Shown here piece after piece: positions 1 to 9,315 of a stretch of 64,000 bases of DNA (position 1 is its first letter; each line of letters begins with the position of its first letter). The stretch spans positions 1,582,506-1,646,505 of the forward strand of contig CANMGU010000002.1 in NCBI GenBank assembly GCA_947497455.1. Direction: 5' to 3'. The stretch comes from an uncultured Sphingomonadaceae bacterium. GTDB lineage: Bacteria > Pseudomonadota > Alphaproteobacteria > Sphingomonadales > Sphingomonadaceae. A program made the translations under genes and the position numbers. The notes beneath the pieces were generated by a model. That model saw only the letters and a list, made by a program, of their open reading frames with translations, ran no database searches and had not been told where the DNA came from.

Positions 1-1067
1 TGCGCTGGGTCCATCCCGAGCGCGGATCAGTCAGTCCCGGTGTATTCATTCCGATTGCGGAGGAATTGAACCTTATCAACCAACTGGGCGAGTGGGCGCT
101 GCGCCGCGCATGTGAGGATGCCTTACAATGGCCGAAATCGGTCCGGATCGCGGTGAACGTTTCTGCAGTGCAATTTGCCAATAGCGGATTTCCTGAAATT
201 GTCATGAATGCGCTGGCAGCAAGTGGTCTGGAGCCGGAAAGGCTGGAGCTCGAATTGACTGAGAGCGTTTTCATGGGCGACAGCGAAACCATCGACAATA
301 CGTTCCAAATCCTCAAGGAACTGGGCGTACGGCTGGCACTGGACGATTTTGGTACCGGCTATTCCTCGCTGAGCTATTTGCGTTCAGCGCCGTTCGACAA
401 GATCAAGGTCGACAAGAGTTTTGTCGATTCCTGTACCCAAAAAGACAAGAACAGTGCCAAGATTATCGCGGCTATCGTCAGTCTGTCGGAAGCGCTGGGT
501 ATGGAGACAACCGTCGAGGGTGTCGAAGCGTTCGACCAATTCGATCTGGTGTGTGAAAAAGGCGCTCGGTACATTCAAGGGTGGATTTACTCAAAGGCGC
601 TCAAGCTCGAGGAAATTGGAGAAAAGCTGGGAAGCGGGGAGTTTCGCATCGAACCCGACGGACCAGATCTCTACCGACAGGATCGGCGTACGGTTTTCCG
701 GCGCATTGGTGCAATTCATGAAGATCACCGATATGACGTGGTTATGCGCGATCTTTCGAAGACGGGCGCGCGGTTTGAAGGCATGCTTGGCGTTCCTATC
801 GGAACCAAGCTGGTGCTCGATCTTGGTGGTGGCCAACTGGTGATCTGCAGCGTTACGCGATCGCAGGAATCAATGCTGGCAGCAGAGTTTGAAACACCAT
901 TGATTAGCGATGGTGCAGGCGGGCTTTGTACGCGCCACCGGGTTTCCCCTTATGATCTCGCCTCTGCGGGTATGCCATTGGCGGCCTTGCCTCCTGGAAA
1001 CTATCCGCTTGCGCAAAATTCGTCCAACGACGCCAGTAAACCGCAATTCATGCAAGTCGCGATCTGA
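1..1067 (+). CDS. EAL-PilZ c-di-GMP phosphodiesterase, C-terminal part (5' end outside window)
   Basis: The reading frame is open from base 3, so the gene begins before the window; about 355 codons are visible. The first visible residues (RWVHPERGSVSPGVFIPIAE) are typical of the middle of an EAL domain. Catalytic landmarks follow: the ELTES metal-binding Glu, DDFGTGYSS loop, KVDKSF lysine motif and TTVEGVE glutamate, ending in QGW. All the acidic residues expected of an active c-di-GMP phosphodiesterase appear present. After about residue 220 comes a PilZ-like beta-barrel segment (DRRTVFRR, then RDLSKTGARFE), which in this family binds c-di-GMP. A GGDEF or sensor domain could lie upstream. 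Likely a cytoplasmic or membrane-bound regulator of motility and surface attachment. The domain call is confident; the full architecture is unknown. Confidence 0.9.
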   Translation, partial: RWVHPERGSVSPGVFIPIAEELNLINQLGEWALRRACEDALQWPKSVRIAVNVSAVQFANSGFPEIVMNALAASGLEPERLELELTESVFMGDSETIDNTFQILKELGVRLALDDFGTGYSSLSYLRSAPFDKIKVDKSFVDSCTQKDKNSAKIIAAIVSLSEALGMETTVEGVEAFDQFDLVCEKGARYIQGWIYSKALKLEEIGEKLGSGEFRIEPDGPDLYRQDRRTVFRRIGAIHEDHRYDVVMRDLSKTGARFEGMLGVPIGTKLVLDLGGGQLVICSVTRSQESMLAAEFETPLISDGAGGLCTRHRVSPYDLASAGMPLAALPPGNYPLAQNSSNDASKPQFMQVAI

Positions 1068-1077
1068 TCCGCGTTTC

Positions 1078-1102
1078 CCGAGACCTGATGCATCTGTCTC
1101 GG
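1078..1102 (+). terminator. possible hairpin after the EAL-PilZ gene
   Basis: Seven-base arms CCGAGAC (1078-1084) and GTCTCGG (1096-1102) flank an 11-base loop ten bases after the stop codon. No T-run follows, so intrinsic termination is not well supported. The rest of 1103-1339 shows no gene and probably holds the promoter of the M3 peptidase gene. Confidence 0.25.
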
Positions 1103-1339
1103 TATCGCTGACAGACTTTAAATCCGGTTCTCTTCTCGGGCAGGGTTGCCTGATTCCCGTCAGAGCAATCTCGGCTGTCGTTCATCGACGGCTAAGTGCC
1201 GTTTGTCTAAAACATGATTTCATACGCAACCTTTTTGCCTTTGGTACGCGGTTATTGTATCGGGGTATCAAGCGCCAGAAAGCGTAGAGTTTTGTGTCCT
1301 TAACAGGGGCGACATATCCTATTTATTGGAGAGACATAA

Positions 1340-3595
1340 ATGCGATTTTCAGTTTCCAGCCGTAAATTTTTCCTTGGCGTATCGACCGCCGCCTTGCTCG
1401 GTTTCAGCGGTAGTCCCGCCCTTGCCGATAATCACGGCAAGAAGATGACTACAGCGGAGCTCAACAGAATGAGTGCAAATGGAAATAGCGGGATGAAAAA
1501 GACGTCCGATGATGCTGCTGAAAACTCAATATTGCAAGAATGGACGGGCCCCTATGATGGCGTACCGCCATGGGATGAAGTGAAGGTTGCTGATTTTCCC
1601 AATGCTTTCCAGTCGCTGATGGATGAGGGTAAGAAGGAAGCCGATGCAATCCTGTCCAGCTCGGAACCTGCGACTTTCGACAATTTCATGGTGCCTTGGG
1701 AACTAGCTGGTTCCAAGGCCAATGAAGTATTCGCGCTTTGGGGGGTGCATTCAAGCAATCTCTCCAATGAAGAAGTCCGCAAGGTACAAGGGGAATGGCT
1801 ACCGAAAATATCGGCCTTCTACAACGAGATCCAGCTCGACCCTCGCCTTTTTCAGAAGACCAAGCAAGTTTACGAAGGCCTTGCGAGTTCGAGTCTCGAC
1901 GCGCAGCAGAAACGGCTGGTGACGCGGCAATATGAGTCTCTCGTCCGCAACGGCGCAGAGCTGGAAGGTGAAGCCAAGCAGGAGCTGATCCGCCTCAACA
2001 CCGAATTGTCCAAGGCATTTAACGAGTTTTCGAATAAGGTACTCGCGGATGAGGAAACCTATATTTACCTGACGGATGAAGCGGAGCTGGCCGGACTGCC
2101 CGATAGCTTCGTCGCTTCGATCCGGGCTGCTGCTCAAGCCCAGAAAAAGGAAGGCTGGGCGCTGAAAAACACCCGTTCGGTGATGCAGCCGTTCCTGCAG
2201 AACTCGACCCGCCGCGATCTCCGCGAGAAGGTCTATATGGCCTATATCAATCGCGGCGATAATGGCGATGCGAACGATACCAACATGACGATCGCCAAGA
2301 TCCTGAAGCTGCGCGCTGATCGCGCCAAGCTGCTCGGATTTGACAGCCATGCGCATTATCGCATGGCGGACACCATGGCACAGACCCCCGATACGGCCAT
2401 GGAGTTGATGATGAAAGTGTGGCCGGCAGCAGTTGGTCGGGTGAAGGAAGAAGTCGCCGATATGCAGGAAGTTGCTGATGCGGAGGGCGCAAGCATTACC
2501 ATTGAGCCGTGGGACTATCGCTTTTACGCGGAAAAGGTTCGCAAGGCGAAATATGATCTCGATGAGGCTGAGATCAAACCTTATTTCAAGCTCGACAATA
2601 TGGTCGATGCCATGTTCGACATGGCAAACAAGCTCTATGGCATGACCTTTACCGAGAATACCGGCAGTGTTCCGGTGTTTGAACCGCAGGTCAGAACATT
2701 CGAGGTCAAGCGCGGCGATAAGCTGATCGGGGTGTTCTATCTCGACAATTTTGCGCGGGAGGGCAAGCGGTCCGGCGCATGGATGACAACCTATCGAAGC
2801 CAATATAATCTCGGTGGTAAAAACCGCTATATCTTCGCCTCGAACAACAATAATTTCGTACCGGGCGGCGACGGCAAGCCGACGCTGATCAGTCTTGATG
2901 ACGCGACCACGCTGTTCCATGAATTCGGTCATGCGCTGCACTATTTCAACTATGATATCACTTATCCTGGCTTCGGCGGAACACCCCGCGATTTCGTTGA
3001 ATATCCAAGCCAAGTGCATGAGAACTGGTTGCTGACGCGCCATATTCTCGACAATTATGCCAAGCATGTCGAAACCGGCGAGCCGATGCCGCAGGAGCTG
3101 GTCGACAAGATCGAGAAGTCGAAAACCTTTAATGAAGGCTTTTCGACGGTGGAATATCTCTCCAGCGCAATTGTCGACATGAAATTGCACAACCGCGCCG
3201 AACCCATTACCGATCCGGATGCGTTCGAACGGGAGACCCTGACCGAGATCGGCATGCCGCGCGAGATCGTCATGCGTCACCGCTTGCCGCAGTTTAACCA
3301 CCTGTTCTCGTCCGACGCCTATTCGGCCGGCTACTACAGCTATCTCTGGTCAGAAACGATGGATGCAGATACTTGGGCAGCGTTTGAAGAAGCGGGCGAT
3401 GTCTGGGATCCGGAAGTGGCCGAGCGTTATCGTTCGATCATTTTGGCGACAGGTAATGAAACCGACCGCAAGGACGCTTATCGGAAATTCCGCGGGCGTG
3501 ATCCTGAGGTCAAATATATCCTCAAGAAACGCGGCTTCCCGGTTCCAGGTGAAACGGCAAGCACGAACGGAGGAGAGACAGTCGGCAACGACTAA
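1340..3595 (+). CDS. M3 family zinc metallopeptidase (peptidyl-dipeptidase Dcp / oligopeptidase A type), exported
   Basis: Encodes 751 residues. A signal peptide occupies roughly residues 1-29 (basic start, hydrophobic core, cleavage near PALA|DNH), so the enzyme acts outside the cytoplasm. The zinc motif HEFGH lies at residues 527-531 (HEFGHALHYF), with the third-ligand Glu in the following DFVEYPSQ segment, as in thimet oligopeptidase/Dcp enzymes (family M3A). The C-terminal YSAGYYSYLWS segment is the substrate-binding Tyr-rich loop of the family. Length matches the family plus signal peptide. The start is supported by GGAGAG eight bases upstream. Role: cleavage of short peptides, probably for nutrition or peptide turnover in the periplasm. 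It is the only gene in its transcription unit and is followed by a terminator. Confidence 0.93.
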   Translation: MRFSVSSRKFFLGVSTAALLGFSGSPALADNHGKKMTTAELNRMSANGNSGMKKTSDDAAENSILQEWTGPYDGVPPWDEVKVADFPNAFQSLMDEGKKEADAILSSSEPATFDNFMVPWELAGSKANEVFALWGVHSSNLSNEEVRKVQGEWLPKISAFYNEIQLDPRLFQKTKQVYEGLASSSLDAQQKRLVTRQYESLVRNGAELEGEAKQELIRLNTELSKAFNEFSNKVLADEETYIYLTDEAELAGLPDSFVASIRAAAQAQKKEGWALKNTRSVMQPFLQNSTRRDLREKVYMAYINRGDNGDANDTNMTIAKILKLRADRAKLLGFDSHAHYRMADTMAQTPDTAMELMMKVWPAAVGRVKEEVADMQEVADAEGASITIEPWDYRFYAEKVRKAKYDLDEAEIKPYFKLDNMVDAMFDMANKLYGMTFTENTGSVPVFEPQVRTFEVKRGDKLIGVFYLDNFAREGKRSGAWMTTYRSQYNLGGKNRYIFASNNNNFVPGGDGKPTLISLDDATTLFHEFGHALHYFNYDITYPGFGGTPRDFVEYPSQVHENWLLTRHILDNYAKHVETGEPMPQELVDKIEKSKTFNEGFSTVEYLSSAIVDMKLHNRAEPITDPDAFERETLTEIGMPREIVMRHRLPQFNHLFSSDAYSAGYYSYLWSETMDADTWAAFEEAGDVWDPEVAERYRSIILATGNETDRKDAYRKFRGRDPEVKYILKKRGFPVPGETASTNGGETVGND

Positions 3596-3617
3596 GCGCC
3601 CCGAATTGATATATGAA

Positions 3618-3645
3618 AAGGCGGTCCTTGTGGCCGCCTTTTTTT
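3618..3645 (+). terminator. Rho-independent terminator of the M3 peptidase gene
   Basis: Stem AAGGCGG (3618-3624) pairs with CCGCCTT (3634-3640), followed by a seven-T run (3639-3645). It sits 22 bases after the stop codon and just before the convergent serine hydrolase gene ends. Confidence 0.85.
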
Positions 3646-3653
3646 GCAAGCGA

Positions 3654-4817
3654 TCAGTTGGCCAAGGCCTCCACGATAAGCGGTTGCAATATCTGTTCGA
3701 GTGCAACGCCGACATCGGCGCTTCCCCGCTCACCGCGCCGTGCAATGATCGCGAAATAGCCGTTCTGAAAATCGATCCAGGGTGTCCAGCCAAAAGAACC
3801 CGGGCTGGAGTAAATCTGCGCTTCGGCGCAGGATTGCTCAAACGGCTCTACGTCACATTCCAGCCAAGCGCCCAATGCATAGTGCCAATCACCATTTTCA
3901 ACTGCGCCATCGGGACGAAACCCGAACGTCACATTGCTGGTCCGGTCAGCGAGGAAATTATCGCGATCAGTGATCAAAGAACCGTCCAATATGCCTTGCA
4001 GAAAAAGCGCATAGTCGCGGCCTGTAGATACGGCCCCGCCGCTGACACGCGGGTTGGTGAGGCTTGGGGTCAAGTAGCTCGATTCTTCTGACATGCCTGC
4101 GGGTCCGGCGACATTATTCCGGAAAATCACTTCAAAATCGAGACCCGTCGCCTGCTCAGCCATGGCCGCAGCAATATGCATATGATGCGGCCCATAAACA
4201 AAAGCGGTGCCAGGCACAGTCGCAATATCAAACCCATAAATTTCTTCCGCGCATGCCTGAAGTGTCGTTGCCGCCTCGTTCACACAGCTATCCACCCCGG
4301 GCGTAGCATTAAAGCCGGAGGTGAAAGATAAAAGTTGGGCAAGGGTAATCCGGGATCTTGGATCGCCGGGATTATTGGTCCAATAGGATAGATATTGCTG
4401 AGGATTATCGGACAGATCCATTATGCCGGCATCCACCAGCCGCATGATCGTCGCGGCGGTGTACCATTTTGTTGCCGATGCGATCAGTCGCTGTTCTGAA
4501 ACCGAAAACCCGCCTTTTTCATATTCGAATATTATGCCGCTGCTGTTGCCGATAATGATCGCAAATTCGGGATCATCGAAATTTTCCGCCGCTTCGATAA
4601 TCGCTTCGAAATCGGCGGGCATTGGTGTGGGTGTTGGTACCGGCGTCGGAGTCGGCACTGGTGTCGGGCTAGGTGCAGAAGGTGGTAAGGTGACTGGCTG
4701 ACTCGCGGAGGGAGCCGCATCGCCGCCGCCGCAGCCGAGCGTGAACAGGCACAGGCCTAGCGTCACGGTTCGAACGCTTTTTCTCCAGATTCCACCCCGT
4801 CGATTTTTGTCGCGCAC
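3654..4817 (-). CDS. serine hydrolase lipoprotein, beta-lactamase/D-Ala-D-Ala carboxypeptidase fold
   Basis: About 387 residues if translation starts at the GTG at 4817, chosen because GGAG lies six bases before it and a signal sequence follows directly. The frame is open much further upstream (to 5300) but that extension overlaps the divergent dehalogenase gene. The N-terminus is basic, then hydrophobic, ending at a Cys in FTLGC: a probable lipoprotein signal with a non-canonical lipobox. A Pro-Thr repeat linker (PTPVPTPTPVPTPTP) follows. The catalytic SxxK is SATK (IASATKWYT); the usual Tyr motif appears as YGP, and HYALGAW near the C-terminus resembles the third motif. This is the PF00144 class, which includes esterases, peptidases and penicillin-binding proteins; substrate cannot be assigned. 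Convergent with the M3 peptidase gene. Confidence 0.8.
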   Translation of the reverse strand: MRDKNRRGGIWRKSVRTVTLGLCLFTLGCGGGDAAPSASQPVTLPPSAPSPTPVPTPTPVPTPTPMPADFEAIIEAAENFDDPEFAIIIGNSSGIIFEYEKGGFSVSEQRLIASATKWYTAATIMRLVDAGIMDLSDNPQQYLSYWTNNPGDPRSRITLAQLLSFTSGFNATPGVDSCVNEAATTLQACAEEIYGFDIATVPGTAFVYGPHHMHIAAAMAEQATGLDFEVIFRNNVAGPAGMSEESSYLTPSLTNPRVSGGAVSTGRDYALFLQGILDGSLITDRDNFLADRTSNVTFGFRPDGAVENGDWHYALGAWLECDVEPFEQSCAEAQIYSSPGSFGWTPWIDFQNGYFAIIARRGERGSADVGVALEQILQPLIVEALAN

Positions 4818-4991
4818 ATGATACTCCACAACTGGACCGCCTATGGGGCGGACATTGTGATAACGTTGGACGGCACCAAACCCTTCGCGAAATATGCAAA
4901 AATATGGCGGCCATTTGCATATATGCACTCTTGACCCGCTCCTGTGCCAATGACAGGTTTCGAATCGAAACCCTTGAGAGGAAATCCCATC

Positions 4992-5900
4992 ATGACCATC
5001 AATGCCATTCGCACGCCCGATGAACGCTTTGCCGATATTCCCGATTTTGACTATCCAGTTCACTATGCGGATGATTTGCCGGGTTATGAGGGCTTGCGGG
5101 CAGCCTGGATCGATGAAGGGGCAGAAGATGCTGATCGGACTTTTCTGTGCCTTCATGGTGAGCCGAGCTGGTCTTTCCTCTATCGCCGGATGATCCCGAT
5201 TTTTCGGGAAAGTGGGGCGAGGGTCGTCGCACCTGATTTTTTCGGTTTTGGTCGTTCCGACAAGCCGACGGAGCTCGACGACTACACGTTCGATTTTCAC
5301 CGCAACTACATTCTCGCATTGGTGGAGCGGTTAAACCTCAAGAACATCACCCTGGTGGTGCAGGATTGGGGCGGCTTGATCGGACTGACCCTGCCAGTTG
5401 ACGATGCGTTCAAAGCGCGGCTGTCCCGCCTTATCATTATGAACACTGGTCTGGGGCTTGGCCGGACCCCGGGAGATGGTTTCAATGCGTGGAAGGAATT
5501 TGCACTCAACACGCCGGAATTTAAGACTGGGCAGATTATCGCCAGTGGTACGCCACATCTGACAGAGCAGGAAATCGCCGCTTATGATGCACCATTTCCG
5601 GACCCAAGCTATCAAGCAGGCGCGCGCAAATTCCCTGCGCTCGTGCCCGTATCACCAGAGATGGACGGTGTGGAAGTGAGCACGCAGGCTGCGGTATTCT
5701 GGAAAGATGAGTGGCAAGGCGAAAGCTTCATGGCCATAGGCGATGCCGACCCGGTCCTTGGTCCGCCAGCTATGCTCAAATTGCAAAAGCTGATCAACGG
5801 CTGTCCTGATCCCATGATGATCGAAGGGGGCGGTCATTTTGTGCAGGAATGGGGAGAACCCATTGCTCGCGCGGCCCTGGAGGCTTTTGGCGATATCTAG
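4992..5900 (+). CDS. haloalkane dehalogenase (HLD-I-like alpha/beta hydrolase)
   Basis: 302 residues from the ATG at 4992, which has GAGAGGA upstream; a longer frame opens at 4944 but lacks a comparable site. Haloalkane dehalogenases replace a halide on an sp3 carbon with a hydroxyl using an aspartate nucleophile. Visible are HGEPSWSFLYRRM (oxyanion region), the nucleophile elbow VVQDWGG with D125 and the halide-binding W126, the acid in GDADPVLGPP (D253) and the base in GGGHFVQEWGE (H282). The acid placed late in the chain and the HGEPSW/QDWGG wording fit subfamily I. Cytoplasmic, no signal peptide. The enzyme may act on brominated or chlorinated compounds, but natural substrates of this family are mostly unknown. 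Stands alone between a minus-strand lipoprotein gene and a LytTR gene. Confidence 0.85.
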   Translation: MTINAIRTPDERFADIPDFDYPVHYADDLPGYEGLRAAWIDEGAEDADRTFLCLHGEPSWSFLYRRMIPIFRESGARVVAPDFFGFGRSDKPTELDDYTFDFHRNYILALVERLNLKNITLVVQDWGGLIGLTLPVDDAFKARLSRLIIMNTGLGLGRTPGDGFNAWKEFALNTPEFKTGQIIASGTPHLTEQEIAAYDAPFPDPSYQAGARKFPALVPVSPEMDGVEVSTQAAVFWKDEWQGESFMAIGDADPVLGPPAMLKLQKLINGCPDPMMIEGGGHFVQEWGEPIARAALEAFGDI

Positions 5901-5955
5901 CCAATTACTCGCAATTCTGATACAAATAGCGCGGTAACAAACAAGGAACCAAGCT

Positions 5956-6642
5956 TTGTTGAGCGATAGTTTGGACAGGATATTCATTCGCCCCTTAACG
6001 GCCTCGCAGGTGTTGCTGGTAGCGATCGCTCTCACCCTTGCTTCGTCACTATATTGCGTGATTTACACGACGCTGGCCGGCAGGGGCGAGCCCTTGATTG
6101 AGGGGATTATCTGGGCTGGGCTCAATATCGTCCCGTGGCTGGTCTGTTTTGAACTGGCAAAGCGATTGGGGTTTTGGTTCGCGCAATTGGGTATTATTGT
6201 GGTTTTTGCCGTCGGCATGTCGCTCCTGGACACGCTGATATATAATAGCACCATCATGTTCGAGCTGACCAGACGTTTGCCTGGTGCGGCAATTATCGCA
6301 GGAATGTTGACGCTTTCTTCGATAATGAAGGGCATCGCCTCTGATCGCGTGGCTACCAAGAAACTTGTCTCCGCTCACGAACTTCCTCTGCTTGTCGATC
6401 AGATCGGATGGGTTGTGGCGGCGGGCAATTATGTTGAATTGCATGGGGCGGGCGCACCGATATTGCACCGGATGTCCATATCGGCGATGGAAAAGCTTTT
6501 GTCTGCGCATGATTTCGTTCGAATCCATCGATCGGTTCTCGTCCGGCGTCAGAGCATTAAGGGATTAGCGGGCAATATCCTCACCTTGGACAACGGCCAA
6601 ACGTTCAAAATTGGCAACCGTTACCGTTGGGCGTTGCAATAA
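5956..6642 (+). CDS. membrane-anchored LytTR-type DNA-binding regulator
   Basis: 228 residues, starting at TTG 5956 with AAGGAA seven bases upstream. The N-terminal half has about four hydrophobic segments (residues 15-40, 48-70, 75-95, 105-122). The C-terminal ~100 residues match a LytTR domain: IGWVVAAGNYVELHG, then HDFVRIHRSVLVRR and GQTFKIGNRYRW, the typical beta-strand DNA-recognition wording. Membrane LytTR proteins without a receiver domain are common in sphingomonads and are thought to respond to membrane or extracellular signals. It lies 95 bases before a secreted hydrolase gene on the same strand, which may be its target. Signal and target are not deducible. Confidence 0.85.
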   Translation: MLSDSLDRIFIRPLTASQVLLVAIALTLASSLYCVIYTTLAGRGEPLIEGIIWAGLNIVPWLVCFELAKRLGFWFAQLGIIVVFAVGMSLLDTLIYNSTIMFELTRRLPGAAIIAGMLTLSSIMKGIASDRVATKKLVSAHELPLLVDQIGWVVAAGNYVELHGAGAPILHRMSISAMEKLLSAHDFVRIHRSVLVRRQSIKGLAGNILTLDNGQTFKIGNRYRWALQ

Positions 6643-6736
6643 GAGCGTTTGCGCGCAGAAATTTCGTCCCTTCGTCACATCGCCCTTTCTGGGCCGCTTT
6701 AGGCGCTTCTATTATCCGCTCTCCTCACGAAAGAGC

Positions 6737-7855
6737 ATGAAAGGGATGATGATGCGGCAAATGTTGACAGGGTTGATTCTCGCGGTGGCTATGGCCGGGG
6801 CCAATGCAGATATTCTGAAAGCCCAGACGCGCGACACCGCTGACCTGCCGGTGGCATCAGATGTGCCGCTGGAACAAACGGAAGGGTTGGAAACCGAATA
6901 TGGTGTGATCACAACAAGCGAAGGGTTTCGTCTGCGCAGCATTCTCACGCGGCCAGAAGGGACCAGTGGGCGCCTGCCCGCAATTTTTGTGACGCAGTGG
7001 GTGTCTTGCGACAGCATTGTCTTTCCCGAAGGACGCGATACGCAGTTGCGGTTGCTTGCGCAGCAGTCTGGGATGGTCATGATCCGTGTTGAGCGTGCAG
7101 GAACCGGCGATAGTGAAGGCCCGGGATGCGACAAGCTCGACTATAATACAGAAGTGCGCCACTATCGCGAGGCGCTGGCTCAAGCCAAACAGCATCCGTG
7201 GGTTGATCCACAGCGTGTGATTGTTCTGGGCAGCAGTTTGGGTTCTACCACAGCACCCTTGGTTGCTCAGGATAACGATGTCGCTGGTGTAATCGTACAA
7301 GGTGGCGGGGCGGTCACCTATCTGGAACGGATGATCCATTTTGAACGGCTATATGTCGAACGGTCTGCTACTGTTAATCCTGAGGATATTCATCCTGAAA
7401 TGGTTCAGAGGATAGCGTTTCTTCAGCATTATCTGGTCGACCGGAAAACTCCGGGTGAAGTGGCATCAGATCATCCCGAGCTGGCGGGCGTCTGGGAAAA
7501 AATCCGCGGAACCAATCCCGAAAACCATTATGGCCGTCCATTTGCATGGCATTGGCAGGCAGCGGAACAGAATTTTCTGGCGGCTTGGTTGTCGCTCAAT
7601 GTTCCAGTGATGGTGGTGTTTGGCGAATATGAACAGTTTGAAAGCCGTCACGGCCACCGAATGATTGTCGACATGATCAACCGAAAATCACCCGGCGCTG
7701 CACAATGGCTGGAAATCAAACAGGCGGATCACGGCCTGCAATTATATCCGGACGCCGTTTCTGCTTACGCCTACGACAACGCTGCCACAGCTCATCAGCT
7801 GTATGTCACCCCAGTCAGCAGATGGCTGCGGCACGTTGCAGGACTGCGAAAGTAA
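6737..7855 (+). CDS. secreted alpha/beta hydrolase
   Basis: About 372 residues from ATG 6737. ATGs at 6746, 6749 and 6752 are equally in frame, and AAAGGG at 6740-6745 would favour 6752. All starts give a signal peptide (MLTGLILAVAMAGANA). The nucleophile elbow is GSSLGS (VIVLGSSLGSTTAP), preceded by RVERAGTGDSEGP, which resembles the post-strand loop of S9/esterase-like hydrolases. A late ADHGLQL provides the catalytic His. Conserved Cys residues in TQWVSCDS and EGPGCDKL may form a disulfide, in line with export. Substrate unknown; an esterase or peptidase is likely. Confidence 0.75.
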   Translation: MKGMMMRQMLTGLILAVAMAGANADILKAQTRDTADLPVASDVPLEQTEGLETEYGVITTSEGFRLRSILTRPEGTSGRLPAIFVTQWVSCDSIVFPEGRDTQLRLLAQQSGMVMIRVERAGTGDSEGPGCDKLDYNTEVRHYREALAQAKQHPWVDPQRVIVLGSSLGSTTAPLVAQDNDVAGVIVQGGGAVTYLERMIHFERLYVERSATVNPEDIHPEMVQRIAFLQHYLVDRKTPGEVASDHPELAGVWEKIRGTNPENHYGRPFAWHWQAAEQNFLAAWLSLNVPVMVVFGEYEQFESRHGHRMIVDMINRKSPGAAQWLEIKQADHGLQLYPDAVSAYAYDNAATAHQLYVTPVSRWLRHVAGLRK

Positions 7856-7868
7856 ATGCGCAATCGGT

Positions 7869-8150
7869 TCAAGCGGCCATTGCGGTCTTGCTGAAGCTCT
7901 CGGTAAAGCGAGGTTCCATAGGTTGGCTTGATACGATCGCGAGAGGCAAAGCCGTTTCGCAATGCGCACATTCTGCGCTGAACCGGCCGACATGCCAGTG
8001 CGATTTACCGCAGCCGGGGCAGCGGTTGACGATATCGAGATGGTACATCGGCTGATATCCGCGCTGCAGCACGGCCGCTTCCTGCGGACTGTTCGTTTCG
8101 GCCAATACGTCTTGAGGACGGTTGACGAATGATCTTGGGGACAAATACAT
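7869..8150 (-). CDS. small zinc-ribbon protein
   Basis: 93 residues with AAGGAAG before the ATG at 8150. The central part holds two CxxC pairs, CPGCG and CAHCE, separated by about 15 residues (KSHWHVGRFSAE), as in a zinc ribbon. The C-terminus is basic/polar. No enzymatic motif is visible. Probably a cytoplasmic zinc-binding protein of unknown role. Convergent with the hydrolase gene, 13 bases from its stop. Confidence 0.7.
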   Translation of the reverse strand: MYLSPRSFVNRPQDVLAETNSPQEAAVLQRGYQPMYHLDIVNRCPGCGKSHWHVGRFSAECAHCETALPLAIVSSQPMEPRFTESFSKTAMAA

Positions 8151-8409
8151 CGTTCTTCCTTCTCTTGGTTGCCAAAATTAATACGCACGAGACTAAGATT
8201 CGTTACTGAATTGACGGTGAACCGTTTTTTTCCGTCGACGAAGAGATAAAGGTTCACAGGAATGTAGATAGGATTTTTCCGACATCTCGCGGTGACATTT
8301 CGCACAGCAATGTCCAAGCCATTGAATCGCTGCGATAAAAAATGTTAAAAAAAAGTTACGGAAAACTGCCAAATATTGACAAACATCCTTAAAAAACCGT
8401 TAAAATCGG

Positions 8410-9246
8410 TCAGTCGAGCGACTCTTCGAGCAATCGCGCGAGTCGCAGTCCGGCCCGTTCAATCTGGAGTCGTGCGGTCGGGATGAGCATCCGGATTTCG
8501 TCATTGTCCACCTTGCCGCGTTTTGTCAGCTTGGGACCACATGCCGGTTGATCCTCAGCCGTCGGATAGCTGTAGTCGCGCGCTATTTGCCAGGCCTGCA
8601 TTGCCCAGAAATCGGTCGTCCCGAAGGCTTTGTTGGATTTTTCCTCTTCGCTGTATTGGCGTATCATTTCCGGTCCGTCGGTAATGGCACGTTCCGCCAG
8701 CGGGCCATCCCACAGCCAATGGAGGTTCATCCGACCTTCGATCAGGCCATAGGCGGCACTGACGTCGTTTCCGCCACGATCACTACGATCACCGCTGTGC
8801 AGAGGCATGTGCATGTCTCCGACGAAATGGACCAGAAATGTTAACGCTTCTAGCCGGATATGGGCCGGGAGTGACTTGTCCTTCAGCAGGGCCGCATTGC
8901 GATCTATCTGTGCCGACACGCAATTGCCATTGCGACAAGCGCTTTTCAAATCAAACGGTTTGCAGATATCAACATTTTGATAGTGCCACGGGCTCGTATA
9001 ACCCCAACGCAGCCGGTCACGGCGGACACAGTCGGGCCAGACACTGGCATCACCAATATTTTTAAGGTTACATTTTGGTGTACCGAGCAGAGCGGCAGAG
9101 CCAAACAGCTTGTTCATCCGCGCCTTGCTGGCCGGATCCATATTCGTTTCTGCAATCCCCGCAATCGTGCGATGGGCGTAACTGCCCCACGCTAAAGCGG
9201 GGGTAGGTGCAAGGAGCAAGGCGACGATCAGTATTTTTTTCAGCAT
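8410..9246 (-). CDS. S1/P1-type nuclease, secreted
   Basis: 278 residues with a signal peptide cleaved after PALA so that the mature protein begins WGSYAHRT. In S1/P1 nucleases the mature N-terminal Trp itself ligates zinc, and that is met here. Further ligands are seen in order: the early H in AHR, the D of NIGDASVWPD, the H of SPWHYQN, HFVGDMHMPLH and the GGND aspartate, then LHWLWD. All parts of the trinuclear zinc site appear intact. Cys pairs (KCNLK, DCVRR, CKPFDLKSACRNGNC) suggest disulfides. The enzyme would cleave single-stranded nucleic acid and remove 3'-phosphates outside the cytoplasm, probably for phosphate or nucleotide scavenging. Confidence 0.92.
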   Translation of the reverse strand: MLKKILIVALLLAPTPALAWGSYAHRTIAGIAETNMDPASKARMNKLFGSAALLGTPKCNLKNIGDASVWPDCVRRDRLRWGYTSPWHYQNVDICKPFDLKSACRNGNCVSAQIDRNAALLKDKSLPAHIRLEALTFLVHFVGDMHMPLHSGDRSDRGGNDVSAAYGLIEGRMNLHWLWDGPLAERAITDGPEMIRQYSEEEKSNKAFGTTDFWAMQAWQIARDYSYPTAEDQPACGPKLTKRGKVDNDEIRMLIPTARLQIERAGLRLARLLEESLD

Positions 9247-9315
9247 GAATGTCCTGTGCGCTATTTCAATTACAATATTGTGTATTGAAGGGGGACGGGA
9301 GTCTGTGATGGAAGA

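Noticed and set aside
1799..3301. 500-residue open frame on the strand opposite the M3 peptidase gene
   Set aside because: It lies completely inside a convincing metallopeptidase gene, has no recognisable motif, and results from GC-biased third positions of the true frame.
4818..5300. N-terminal extension of the serine hydrolase upstream of 4817
   Set aside because: It would run into the divergent dehalogenase gene and would bury the lipoprotein signal; GTG 4817 has its own ribosome site.
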